DNA from: Aeromicrobium endophyticum
GTDB lineage: Bacteria > Actinomycetota > Actinomycetes > Propionibacteriales > Nocardioidaceae
DNA length: 64,000 nt
Reading direction: 5' to 3'
Assembly: GCF_003586285.1 (NCBI RefSeq)
Contig: NZ_QUBR01000001.1
Coordinates: 1,667,373-1,731,372 of the forward strand
Shown: positions 8,411-16,269 of the stretch, in pieces
How the letters are laid out: each line of letters begins with the position of its first letter
Numbering within the stretch: position 1 is the first letter of the stretch
Program-made: the position numbers and the translations under genes
Notes under the pieces: model-generated
What the model was told of the DNA's origin: nothing
Seen by the model: the letters and a program-made list of their open reading frames with translations, nothing else
Database searches by the model: none

Positions 8411-9223
8411 CGGTCCACGAGCGTGTCCGTCGCGGGCACGGCGCTCCACGTCGACGACACCGCCGAGAGCGACCTGACCCCGGTGGTGTGCCTCCACTCG
8501 CTGTTCTTCGACAACCGGATGTTCGACGACCTCGTCGAGGCGGGTGCCGGGCGCTACCGGTTCGTCCGGCCCGAGTACCGCGGTCAGGGGCGCAGCGGCC
8601 CGGCGGACGGCGCGGTCGTCACGATCGAGCAGTGCGCGGGCGACATCGCCGCGGTGCTGGACGAGCTGCAGATCGCCGGTGCCCCGGTGATCGCCTCGTC
8701 GATGGGCGGGGACGTCGCCGCGCGGCTGGCGGTGTACCGGCCCGATCTCGTCGGCTCGCTGATCTTCCTCGGCTCGTCGGTGCGGCCCGAGCCCGCCGAC
8801 AAGGTCGCCGAGTACGTCGCCTGGAGCGACGACGTCGGCGAGCACGGCTTCACGGGCGACCGGCTCACGATGGTCGAGCAGATCATGTTCGGCGCGTCGA
8901 CCCGGAGCGATCCGGCGAAGGCGGACGTGCTGGATCGGTGGCGCGGGCGTATGGCGGCCCTGCCGACGTCGATCAGGCCGGCGATGATCGGCGTGATGCG
9001 TCGCCGCAGCGCCGTCGACGCCTTGGGCGAGATCGACGTCCCGGCGCTCGTGATCTCGGGCGAGGAGTGTCCGGTGCGCCCGCCGGAGTGGGCCTACGAG
9101 CTGGCCGACGGCCTGCCGCGAGGCGAGCTCGTGATGCTGCCCCGGGTGGGCCACAGCCCGCTGCTCGAGGCCCCGGACACCGTGATCCCCCGGATCCTCG
9201 ACTTCCTCGACGCGCAGTCATGA
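8405..9223 (+). CDS. Alpha/beta-fold hydrolase
   Basis: The 272-residue protein has an alpha/beta hydrolase core: an oxyanion-hole HS motif near 31-32, the nucleophile elbow ASSMGG with Ser99, and His250 in VGHSPLLE. The usual acid position after strand 7 reads GEECP, with Cys222 where Asp is expected, so Glu220, Glu221 or another residue must supply the acid. Ester, lactone or C-C bond hydrolysis are all possible. It sits between the ATPase and permease of an ABC importer, an unusual position, and is flanked by copies of the ATPase-permease junction. That points to insertion into an existing operon and to a job linked to the imported compound. Confidence 0.8.
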   Translation: MTRSTSVSVAGTALHVDDTAESDLTPVVCLHSLFFDNRMFDDLVEAGAGRYRFVRPEYRGQGRSGPADGAVVTIEQCAGDIAAVLDELQIAGAPVIASSMGGDVAARLAVYRPDLVGSLIFLGSSVRPEPADKVAEYVAWSDDVGEHGFTGDRLTMVEQIMFGASTRSDPAKADVLDRWRGRMAALPTSIRPAMIGVMRRRSAVDALGEIDVPALVISGEECPVRPPEWAYELADGLPRGELVMLPRVGHSPLLEAPDTVIPRILDFLDAQS

Positions 9224-9236
9224 CGTCGTTGCCGCA

Positions 9237-9290
9237 CCACCTCACCCCACCGTGCCTCGGCACCACCGAACAGGAGCAGATCGCATGACC
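9237..9290 (+). repeat. Junction repeat, copy 2 (before permease)
   Basis: This is the second copy of the 54-base segment at 8357-8410. Read in the old ATPase frame it still encodes a decayed version of that protein's C-terminus, ending EQEQIA and a stop that overlaps the permease ATG. It is the likely scar of the event that placed the hydrolase gene here. Confidence 0.85.
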
Positions 9291-10301
9291 GCAACCATCG
9301 AGCCGCCCGTCTCGCCCGCCGAGCCCGCCCAGCCGACCGTCACGCGCAGCGGCTCCTCCATGCGCTGGCTGGGTCGCTACGGCGCACTGCTGGTGCTGGG
9401 CCTGCTCATCGCCGTGACCTCGATCCTGGAGCCGGAGACCTTCGCCACGACCGACAACGCCATCAACATCCTCAACCAGAGTGCGCTCGCGGCCATCATC
9501 GCGATGGGCCTGACCTTCGCCCTGGTGACGGGCGAGTTCGACCTCAGCATCGGCAACGTGGCCAGCCTGTCGGGCGTCGTCGCGTGCACCTTGATGCTCA
9601 AGTCGGACTTCTCCATCCCCATGGCGCTGGCGGCCGTGCTGGTCATGGGCTTCGTGATCGGGCTGGTCAACGGCTTCGTGGTCACGTACCTGAACGTGCA
9701 GGCGCTCGTGGCGACGCTCGGCGTCGGCACCGTGGTGATCGGCCTCAACTACGCGATCTCGGACGGGTCGCCGATCTCGCTCGACGACCCGGACGCGTTC
9801 ATCAACCTGTCGTTCAACCGCTTCCTGGGCATCCCGTACCCGGTCTACGCCATGGTCGCGCTCGGCATCTTGCTGTGGCTCCTGCTCAACCGGACGGTTC
9901 TCGGTCAGGCCATGCAGGCGGTCGGCGGCAATCCCGTCGCGGCCGAGCTGTCCGGCATCAGGGTCGACCGCATCCGCGTCATCGCCTTCGCGGTGTGCAG
10001 CGCGTGTGCCGCGCTGACGGGCTTCCTGCTGGCGAGCCGCACGGGCAGCGCCGCGGTGGCGGCGGGTGACTCCTATCTGCTCAGCGCCTTCGCTGCGGCG
10101 TTCTTCGGCTCGGCCGTGCTCCGCGACGGCCAGTTCCACATCATCGGGACGGTCGTCGGTGTCATCACGGTCTCGGTCGGATTCAACTCGATCGCCCTCA
10201 TCGGCCTGGAGACGTACTACCAGTACCTGTTCCAGGGGCTGCTGCTCATCCTCGGCGTGGGCGTCGGCTCGCTGGCCCGTCGCCGCGCGGCTGCTGCATG
10301 A
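9285..10301 (+). CDS. CUT2-type ABC importer permease
   Basis: The 338-residue membrane protein belongs to the RbsC/branched-chain permease-like family. It shows about eight to ten hydrophobic segments and the conserved cytoplasmic stretch FDLSIGNVASLSG and AVGGNPVAAELSGI that contacts the ATPase. It completes the importer with the lipoprotein at 5797 and ATPase at 6846. ATG 9285 lies inside junction repeat copy 2, with CAGGAG about 8 bases upstream. Its stop is directly followed by the operator at 10305, so the importer genes end one transcription unit and the enoyl-CoA hydratase begins the next. Confidence 0.9.
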   Translation: MTATIEPPVSPAEPAQPTVTRSGSSMRWLGRYGALLVLGLLIAVTSILEPETFATTDNAINILNQSALAAIIAMGLTFALVTGEFDLSIGNVASLSGVVACTLMLKSDFSIPMALAAVLVMGFVIGLVNGFVVTYLNVQALVATLGVGTVVIGLNYAISDGSPISLDDPDAFINLSFNRFLGIPYPVYAMVALGILLWLLLNRTVLGQAMQAVGGNPVAAELSGIRVDRIRVIAFAVCSACAALTGFLLASRTGSAAVAAGDSYLLSAFAAAFFGSAVLRDGQFHIIGTVVGVITVSVGFNSIALIGLETYYQYLFQGLLLILGVGVGSLARRRAAAA

Positions 10302-10304
10302 TTT

Positions 10305-10330
10305 ACATGAACTTGAACTCAGATTCATGT
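10305..10330. promoter_or_regulatory. Operator, TGAA-N6-TTCA type, before enoyl-CoA hydratase
   Basis: Outer arms ACATGAAC and ATTCATGT frame the core TGAACTCAGATTCA at 10314-10327. It ends 11 bases before the ATG at 10342, a position where a bound repressor would block transcription or translation start. Confidence 0.65.
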
Positions 10331-10341
10331 AGGGTCGTTCC

Positions 10342-11142
10342 ATGACGACCGACCAGGCCGAGCAGCTGGTGCTCACCGAGCGGCGCGGAGCCGTCCTGCT
10401 CCTCACGATGAACCGTCCCGCGAGGCTCAACGCCTGGACCGACGCGCTGGAGGACCAGTACTTCGACGTCCTCGAGTCCGCCGACCGCGACGCCGACGTC
10501 CGCGCGATCGTCGTCACCGGCGCGGGACGCGGATTCTGCGCGGGTGCCGACATGGACGACCTCGCGGGCGCCTCCTCGGCCTCGGACGCCGAGATCGACC
10601 GACCGCGTCCGCGGCACCTGCCGATGACCGTCCGCAAGCCCCTCATCGCGGCCGTCAACGGCGCGGCGGCCGGGCTGGGCTTCGTCGAGGCGCTCTACTG
10701 CGACGTCCGGTTCGCGTCGGCCGAGGCGGTGTTCCTCACGGCGTTCGTCCGCCGTGGGCTGGCCGCCGAGTACGGCGTCTCGTGGCTGCTGCCACGCATC
10801 GTCGGCCACAGCCGCGCCCTCGACCTGCTGCTGTCGGGCCGCCGCGTGGGGGGCGAGGAGGCCTATCGGATGGGCCTGGTCGACCACCTCGTCCCCGCCG
10901 AGACCCTGGTCGACGACGCGGTCGCCTACGCCGCTGACCTCGCCGAGGGCTGCTCGCCGTGGTCGATGGCCACGATCAAGCGCCAGGTCGCCCTCGACGG
11001 CGAGCGCGGCTTCGACGCCTCCGTGGCCGACGCCGACACCCTGATGCGCGCCTCGTTCCGCGGCGTCGACATCGCCGAGGGCGTCGCCAGCTTCACCCAG
11101 CGCCGTCCCCCGGCGTTCGCACCCCTGTTTTCGCACCCCTGA
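10342..11142 (+). CDS. Enoyl-CoA hydratase/isomerase family protein
   Basis: The 266-residue crotonase-fold protein has both oxyanion-hole segments (FCAGADM at 65-71 and NGAAAGLGF at 106-114) and a catalytic glutamate, Glu143, in LAAEYGVSW. One glutamate at this second position is typical of hydratases and isomerases in this fold; the first acidic residue of canonical hydratases is not obvious, so isomerase activity is possible. It would act on the 2-enoyl-CoA made by the dehydrogenase encoded 31 bases downstream. An operator lies directly upstream, making it the first gene of the second plus-strand unit. Confidence 0.87.
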   Translation: MTTDQAEQLVLTERRGAVLLLTMNRPARLNAWTDALEDQYFDVLESADRDADVRAIVVTGAGRGFCAGADMDDLAGASSASDAEIDRPRPRHLPMTVRKPLIAAVNGAAAGLGFVEALYCDVRFASAEAVFLTAFVRRGLAAEYGVSWLLPRIVGHSRALDLLLSGRRVGGEEAYRMGLVDHLVPAETLVDDAVAYAADLAEGCSPWSMATIKRQVALDGERGFDASVADADTLMRASFRGVDIAEGVASFTQRRPPAFAPLFSHP

Positions 11143-11173
11143 CCATGCCAAGCACGTCTTACAAGGAGATCTG

Positions 11174-12409
11174 ATGGAGTTCGCACCCAGCCCCCGAGCC
11201 CTCGAGTACCAGGAGAAGCTCCTGGACTTCATGGACAGCTACATCTACCCCGCCGAGCCGATCTACGCCGCGCAGATGGCCGAGTCCGGCAACCCGAACT
11301 TCCACCCGCCGATCCTCGAGGAGCTCAAGACCGAGGCCAAGAAGCGCGGTCTGTGGAACCTCTTCCACCCGCACGAGGACGAGGCCTGGGGCTCGCCGGG
11401 ACTCAGCAACCTCGACTACGCGCCGCTGGCCGAGATCATGGGCCGCAGCCCCTACATCGCCCCCGAGGCCATGAACTGCAACGCCCCCGACACCGGCAAC
11501 ATGGAGGTGCTGCAGCTGTTCGGCACCGACGAGCACAAGGAGAAGTGGCTCAAGCCGCTGCTGGCCGGCGAGATCAACTCGGCGTTCTGCATGACCGAGC
11601 CCGACGTCGCGAGCTCGGACGCCACCAACGTCCAGCTGCGCATGGACGCCGACGGTGACGAGTACGTGCTCAACGGGCGCAAGTGGTTCGCGTCCAACGC
11701 GCTGCACGCCAACTGCAAGGTGCTCATCGTGATGGGCAAGACCAACGTCGACGCGGCCAAGCACCGTCAGCAGTCGATGATGGTCGTCCCGATCGACACC
11801 CCCGGCGTCACGATCGTCCGCGGTCTGCCGGTCTTCGGCTACATGGACCGCGAGGGCCACGCCGAGATCCTGTTCGAGGACGTCCGCGTGCCCAAGACGG
11901 CCCTGCTGGCCGAGGAGGGCGACGGCTTCATGATCAGCCAGGCCCGCCTGGGTCCCGGCCGCATCCACCACTGCATGCGCTCGATCGGCATGGCCGAGCG
12001 TGCGCTCGACCTCATGATCGGGCGGGCCCAGAACCGCGTGACGTTCGGCGAGCCGGTCGCGAACCGCTCGAACATCCAGGACTGGATCGCCGAGGCGCGC
12101 ATCGAGATCGAGATGATCCGCCTGCTGACGTTCAAGACCGCGTGGCTCATGGACACCGTGGGCAACCAGAAGGCTCGCATCGAGATCGCCGCGATCAAGG
12201 TCGCCGGTCCGTCGGTGGCGCTGAAGATCATCGACCGTGCCATCCAGGTGCACGGCGGCGGCGGCATCACGGACGACTTCCCGCTCGCGAGCTTCTACGC
12301 CCACCAGCGCACGTTGCGGCTGGCCGACGGGCCGGACGAGGTGCACAAGCGCACCATCGCCCAGGTCGAGCTGCGCCGCATCTCGCCCGAGTGGAACAAG
12401 AAGAAGTGA
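11174..12409 (+). CDS. Acyl-CoA dehydrogenase, ACAD10/ACAD11-like
   Basis: The 411-residue flavoenzyme has the FAD/substrate signature CMTEPDVASSDATN at 139-152, GRIHHCMRSIGMAERA in the C-terminal helical domain and ADGPDEVHKRTIA near 384-396. These last two stretches are those of the ACAD10/11 and LvaC branch; Asp385 stands where MCAD-type enzymes have their catalytic Glu. In that branch the enzyme works with a kinase to turn a 4-hydroxyacyl-CoA, via a 4-phospho intermediate, into an enoyl-CoA. The matching kinase gene is at 13201, one gene away. RBS AAGGAG stands 6 bases before ATG 11174. The stop overlaps the next gene (GTGA). Confidence 0.88.
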   Translation: MEFAPSPRALEYQEKLLDFMDSYIYPAEPIYAAQMAESGNPNFHPPILEELKTEAKKRGLWNLFHPHEDEAWGSPGLSNLDYAPLAEIMGRSPYIAPEAMNCNAPDTGNMEVLQLFGTDEHKEKWLKPLLAGEINSAFCMTEPDVASSDATNVQLRMDADGDEYVLNGRKWFASNALHANCKVLIVMGKTNVDAAKHRQQSMMVVPIDTPGVTIVRGLPVFGYMDREGHAEILFEDVRVPKTALLAEEGDGFMISQARLGPGRIHHCMRSIGMAERALDLMIGRAQNRVTFGEPVANRSNIQDWIAEARIEIEMIRLLTFKTAWLMDTVGNQKARIEIAAIKVAGPSVALKIIDRAIQVHGGGGITDDFPLASFYAHQRTLRLADGPDEVHKRTIAQVELRRISPEWNKKK

Positions 12410-13197
12410 GCCGGGAGGGACGCCTCGCGGGGCGGACCGCGATCGTCACGGGCGCCTCACGCGGCATCGGCCTGGCGGCGGCCGTGGCGCTGCACGACGC
12501 CGGTGCCAACGTCGTGCTGACCTCGCGCACCGAGGAGGCGGCCACCTCGGCCGCAGCCTCGGTGGGCGAGCGCGCCCTCGGCGTGCAGGCGCACGCGACC
12601 GACGACGACGCGGCGCGGGCCTGCGTCGCACGGACGATGGAGACCTTCGGCAGCGTCGACATCCTGGTCAACAACGCCGGCACCAACCCGGCCTACGGGC
12701 CGTTGCTGTCGCAGGACCACGGCCGGTTCGCCAAGACCATGGATGTCAACCTGTGGGCGCCACTGCTGTGGACGCAGCTCGCGGTCGAGGCGTGGATGGG
12801 CGAGCACGGCGGGTCGATCGTCAACACCGCCTCGCTCGGCGGGATCGTGGTGGCCCCCGACCTCGGCATCTACCACGTCTCGAAGGCGGCCCTGATCCAC
12901 CTGACGAAGCAGCTCGCGATCGAGGTGGGCCCGGGCATCCGGGTCAACGCCGTCGCGCCGGGGGTCGTCCGCACGCGCCTGGCCGAGGCGCTCTGGAAGG
13001 ACCACGAGGAGGCCGTCGCCCAGCGCACCCCGCTGGGGCGCATCGGCGAGCCGGCGGACGTCGGATCGGCGATCGCCTTCCTGGCCTCGGACGACTCGTC
13101 GTGGATCACGGGGGAGACCATCGTGATCGACGGTGGTCAGATGATCGGTGCGACCGCCGCTGCCGACTCGGCCACGATCGCCGTCGGGGCCGGCTGA
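12406..13197 (+). CDS. SDR-family 3-hydroxyacyl/keto reductase-like protein
   Basis: The 263-residue classical SDR has TGASRGIG at 15-22, the NNAG motif near 89-92 and Tyr156/Lys160 in IYHVSKA. GTG 12406 is chosen because it overlaps the dehydrogenase stop (GTGA) and leaves a normal N-terminus. The frame is open further upstream but only as a shadow of the dehydrogenase gene. It resembles FabG-like and 3-hydroxyacyl-CoA dehydrogenase-like SDRs, so oxidation of the 3-hydroxyacyl-CoA formed by the hydratase is plausible. It sits between the ACAD and its predicted partner kinase. Confidence 0.85.
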   Translation: MSREGRLAGRTAIVTGASRGIGLAAAVALHDAGANVVLTSRTEEAATSAAASVGERALGVQAHATDDDAARACVARTMETFGSVDILVNNAGTNPAYGPLLSQDHGRFAKTMDVNLWAPLLWTQLAVEAWMGEHGGSIVNTASLGGIVVAPDLGIYHVSKAALIHLTKQLAIEVGPGIRVNAVAPGVVRTRLAEALWKDHEEAVAQRTPLGRIGEPADVGSAIAFLASDDSSWITGETIVIDGGQMIGATAAADSATIAVGAG

Positions 13198-13200
13198 GCC

Positions 13201-14250
13201 GTGGCCGTCACCGGGAGCACCCACGACGTGGCGCTCGACCTCGACGCCCTCGGTGCGCTGCTGCGCGCCGACGGTGTCGAGGCGGTCGCGCCGTTCTCGG
13301 CCGTGCGGGTCGGACGGGGCCAGTCGAACCTGACCTACCTCGTCGAGGACGCCGCCGGTTCGCGCTGGATCGTCCGCCGTCCGCCGCGCGGGCACCTGCT
13401 CGACTCCGCCCACGACGTGTTGCGCGAGCACCGCATCCTCTCTGCACTCCAGGGCACGGGGGTGCCGGTGCCCGCGGTCGTCGCGCGCTACGTCGACGCG
13501 GCTCTGGCCGAGACGCCGGTCGTCGTGATGGAGCACGTCGACGGCCTCGTCGTCGACCGCCCGAAGGTGGCCGAGGGCACGGGGGTGGCGCTCCGGGCCG
13601 CGCTGGGACCGGCGCTGGCGACGACGCTCGCGACGGTCCACGACGTCGACATCGAGGCCGTCGGCCTGTCCGACCTCGCGAGCCACGCGCCGTACGCCGC
13701 CCGTCAGCTCAAGCGCTGGTCGCGCCAGTGGGAGGCCAGCCGCACCAGGGAGCTGCCGGCCCTCGACCGGCTGACCGACCTGCTGCGCAGCACGATGCCC
13801 GAGCAGCACGAGCTGACGCTGGTGCACGGTGACTTCCACATCCGCAACGTCATCGCCGACCCGGAGACCGGCGCGATGCGGGCCGTCCTCGACTGGGAGC
13901 TCAGCACGCTGGGCGATCCGCTGGCCGACATCGGCAGCCTGCTGGCGTACTGGCCCGAGCCCGGCGACCCGCCGACGGGACTGTTCGCGGCATCCACCCT
14001 GCCGGGCTTCGCCGACCGGCGAGCGATGGCCGAGACCTACCTCTCGGCGTCGGGCCGCAGCAGCACCGACCTCGAGTACTGGCACGTGCTGGGGCTGTGG
14101 AAGATCGCCGTGATCTCCGAGGGCGTGCTGCGGCGAGCCCTCGACGACCCGCGCAACGCCGCGGACGGCGGACCGCCCGAGCCCGCCTTCGTCGACAGCC
14201 TCGTCGAGCGCGCCTGGACGACGGCGCGCGCCGCAGGCCTCGACACCTGA
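13201..14250 (+). CDS. Phosphotransferase (APH) family kinase, ACAD10/11 N-domain type
   Basis: The 349-residue kinase-like protein has GRGQSNLTYLV near 38-48, a basic VRRPPRGHLLDSAH segment, the Brenner motif LVHGDFHIRN with catalytic Asp211, and the metal-binding Asp231 in VLDWELSTLGDPLADIG. This is the pattern of the kinase domain fused ahead of the dehydrogenase in animal ACAD10/ACAD11 and of LvaA in Pseudomonas. Those phosphorylate the 4-hydroxyl of a 4-hydroxyacyl-CoA. It starts with GTG three bases after the SDR stop. Co-transcription with the cognate dehydrogenase gene strongly supports a two-protein version of the fused system. Confidence 0.87.
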   Translation: MAVTGSTHDVALDLDALGALLRADGVEAVAPFSAVRVGRGQSNLTYLVEDAAGSRWIVRRPPRGHLLDSAHDVLREHRILSALQGTGVPVPAVVARYVDAALAETPVVVMEHVDGLVVDRPKVAEGTGVALRAALGPALATTLATVHDVDIEAVGLSDLASHAPYAARQLKRWSRQWEASRTRELPALDRLTDLLRSTMPEQHELTLVHGDFHIRNVIADPETGAMRAVLDWELSTLGDPLADIGSLLAYWPEPGDPPTGLFAASTLPGFADRRAMAETYLSASGRSSTDLEYWHVLGLWKIAVISEGVLRRALDDPRNAADGGPPEPAFVDSLVERAWTTARAAGLDT

Positions 14251-14295
14251 CACCCGACACCTGAGCTGCCGATCCACCCGATGAAGGAGAGCACC

Positions 14296-15252
14296 ATGAC
14301 CGAGACACCGTATGTGGGCGACTTCCTGAAGGACTCGCCCAAGAACTGGGGCAAGTGGGGCCCGGACGACGAGGTCGGCTCGCTGAACTACCTGACGCCC
14401 GCCGAGGTGCTGCGCGGCGTCGCGAGCGTCCGGTCGGGCGAGGTCTTCACGCTCCAGGTCAAGATGGGCAGCCCCGGCGGCGATCCCGTGTGGCCCGGAC
14501 GCGAGAGCATCCAACGCAGGAACGTGATGGACGAGTCGTTCTTCGAGCGGGGCGAGGGCGACGAGACGCCGGGTGGCGCGCACTACGCCGACGACGTCGC
14601 GACCCTGTTCCTGCAGGCGTCCACGCAGTACGACGCGCTCGGGCACGTCTGGTACGACGGGCAGATCTGGAACGGCTTCGACGCCTCCACGACGGCCGGC
14701 GACATGTCGAAGGCCTCGGTGCTGCCGATCGCCGAGCGAGGTGTCGTGGGACGTGGCGTCCTGCTCGACGTGGCCCGCCATCGTGGCAAGGAGGTGCTCG
14801 GCAAGGGCGAGACGTTCACGCACGACGACCTCCTCGCGGTGGCCGAGGCGCAGGGCGTCACGATCGAGAAGCACGACATCCTGATCATCCGCACGGGCTT
14901 CATCGGCTCGTACTACCGCACCACGCCCGAGCAGTTCTACGACGGCTTCCTCGAGCCCGGCCTGACGTACAGCCCCGAGCTGGTGCAGTGGTTCCAGGAC
15001 ATGGAGATCCCGAATCTCGTGACCGACACGATCGCCAACGAGGTGACCTTCGAGCCCGGGAGCGGAGTCACCCTCCCGCTGCACAACGCCTTGATGCGCA
15101 ACCTCGGGGTGACGTTCACCGAGATCGCCTGGCTCGAGGACCTCGCCGACGCGTGCGCGGCCGACCGGCGGTGGACGTTCCTCTACACGGCCGCGCCGCT
15201 GAAGGTCGTCGGCGGCACGGGCGCCCCCGTCAACCCGGTCGCCATCCGATGA
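14296..15252 (+). CDS. Cyclase-family (kynurenine formamidase-like) metal hydrolase
   Basis: The 318-residue protein belongs to the cyclase family, metal-dependent hydrolases related to kynurenine formamidase and isatin hydrolase. The expected metal motif region reads STQYDALGHVW (109-119): Asp113 and His117 are kept, while Gln111 replaces the histidine usual in this motif. ATG 14296 has an ideal AAGGAG seven bases before it. Members hydrolyse cyclic amides, imides or esters, so ring opening of a lactone would fit the surrounding genes, but this is inference. It overlaps the next gene by ATGA. Confidence 0.82.
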   Translation: MTETPYVGDFLKDSPKNWGKWGPDDEVGSLNYLTPAEVLRGVASVRSGEVFTLQVKMGSPGGDPVWPGRESIQRRNVMDESFFERGEGDETPGGAHYADDVATLFLQASTQYDALGHVWYDGQIWNGFDASTTAGDMSKASVLPIAERGVVGRGVLLDVARHRGKEVLGKGETFTHDDLLAVAEAQGVTIEKHDILIIRTGFIGSYYRTTPEQFYDGFLEPGLTYSPELVQWFQDMEIPNLVTDTIANEVTFEPGSGVTLPLHNALMRNLGVTFTEIAWLEDLADACAADRRWTFLYTAAPLKVVGGTGAPVNPVAIR

Positions 15253-15569
15253 GCGGGCCGGTGAGCGCGCCGCTCGACGTCGTCGCGACGATTGAGGTGA
15301 GGCCCGGACGTGCCGACGCGGTCGTCGAGATCGTGACTCAGCACCTCGAGACCATCCGTGCGGAGGAGGGGTGCCTGCGCTACGACCTCTACCGTGTCCG
15401 ACGCGACGACGACACCCTCGTGATGGTCGAGCAGTGGGCCACGAAGGATGCGTTGCGGGCCCACGGGGAGGCCGACCACTTCCGCGCGATGTCGGCGCAG
15501 CTGGCCGGCGAGCTGGCGGCGGCGCCCGTCGTGAGGGTGCTCGAGCCCGCCGTTCGGTTTGCAACCTGA
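15249..15569 (+). CDS. ABM-domain monooxygenase-like protein
   Basis: The 106-residue protein is one antibiotic-biosynthesis-monooxygenase (ABM) domain, a ferredoxin-like fold that forms dimers. It shows the typical EVRPGRADAV, EEGCLRYDLYR and VEQWATKDALRAH segments. Family members oxidise quinols or aromatic compounds without a cofactor, or simply bind small ligands. Coupled to the cyclase gene by ATGA. Its stop codon is the first three bases of the operator core at 15567, so the regulator's promoter overlaps the end of this gene. Confidence 0.8.
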   Translation: MSGPVSAPLDVVATIEVRPGRADAVVEIVTQHLETIRAEEGCLRYDLYRVRRDDDTLVMVEQWATKDALRAHGEADHFRAMSAQLAGELAAAPVVRVLEPAVRFAT

Positions 15570-15580
15570 AACCGACTTCA
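15567..15580. promoter_or_regulatory. Operator, TGAA-N6-TTCA type, upstream of TetR gene
   Basis: The core TGAAACCGACTTCA lies 14 bases before the TetR start at 15594 and begins at the TGA stop of the ABM gene. A regulator site this close to its own gene suggests autorepression. Confidence 0.6.
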
Positions 15581-15593
15581 GTAGAAAGAATGG

Positions 15594-16259
15594 ATGACCG
15601 ATGGCGACCGAGGACCCGACGTGGCGGTGACCGACGCCCCGTCGCCCAAGGGCGCACCCACCACCGCACGAGGCGTGCGCACCCGGGCAGCGCTGGTCGC
15701 GGCCGCCCGCACGGTGTTCGAGCGTGACGGATTCCTCGCCTCCCGCCTGACGGACATCACGGCCGAGGCCAGCTGCTCCACGGGCACGTTCTACACCTAC
15801 TTCGTGAGCAAGGAAGAGATCTTCCTGGCCGTCATGGAGGCGGCCAAGGACGAGATGCTCCATCCCGGCGTGCCGCACGTCGAGGCGTCGGACGACCCCG
15901 TCTCGGTCATCGAGGCCAGCAACCGCGGCTACTTCGAGGCCTACGCCCGCAACGCCAAGCTCATGATGCTGCAGGAGCAGGTGGCCACGATCGACGCCGA
16001 CTTCCGGCAGCGCCGTCTCGAGCGTGGCGAGGCCTTCGCGCGCCGCAACGCCAAGGCCATCTCGCGCATGCAGGACGACGGCCTGGTCGATGCCGCCCTC
16101 GACCCGATCATGACCTCGCGTGCCCTGTCGGGCATGGTCGGGCGGCTCGCGTACTCGAGCTTCGCGCTGGGCATGCAGTGGTCGGTCGACGACCTCGTCG
16201 AGACCAGCACCCGGCTGTGGGCCAACGCCCTGGGCCTGCGCTACCGCGACGACGCCTGA
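15594..16259 (+). CDS. TetR-family transcriptional regulator (likely cluster regulator)
   Basis: The 221-residue protein has a TetR N-terminal DNA-binding domain, with the helix-turn-helix around residues 51-70 (LTDITAEASCSTGTFYTYF), followed by an all-helical ligand domain. GTG 15621 would give a slightly shorter product. It probably senses a CoA thioester or free acid from the pathway and represses the operons marked by TGAA-N6-TTCA sites. The nearest site is just upstream of its own start. It is the last gene of the plus-strand catabolic run. Confidence 0.85.
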   Translation: MTDGDRGPDVAVTDAPSPKGAPTTARGVRTRAALVAAARTVFERDGFLASRLTDITAEASCSTGTFYTYFVSKEEIFLAVMEAAKDEMLHPGVPHVEASDDPVSVIEASNRGYFEAYARNAKLMMLQEQVATIDADFRQRRLERGEAFARRNAKAISRMQDDGLVDAALDPIMTSRALSGMVGRLAYSSFALGMQWSVDDLVETSTRLWANALGLRYRDDA

Positions 16260-16269
16260 GCGTCCAGCC

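Noticed and set aside
8405..9223. Hydrolase as a transposon-borne gene
   Set aside because: No terminal inverted repeats, target-site duplication or transposase; only the host junction is duplicated.
9224..9284. Possible frameshift joining the hydrolase to the decayed ATPase tail
   Set aside because: The hydrolase has a natural end (LDFLDAQS) and the tail segment is explained by the duplicated junction.
13448..15669. Long minus-strand frame over the kinase, cyclase and SDR genes
   Set aside because: Shadow frame; it crosses several well-supported genes and the regulator promoter.
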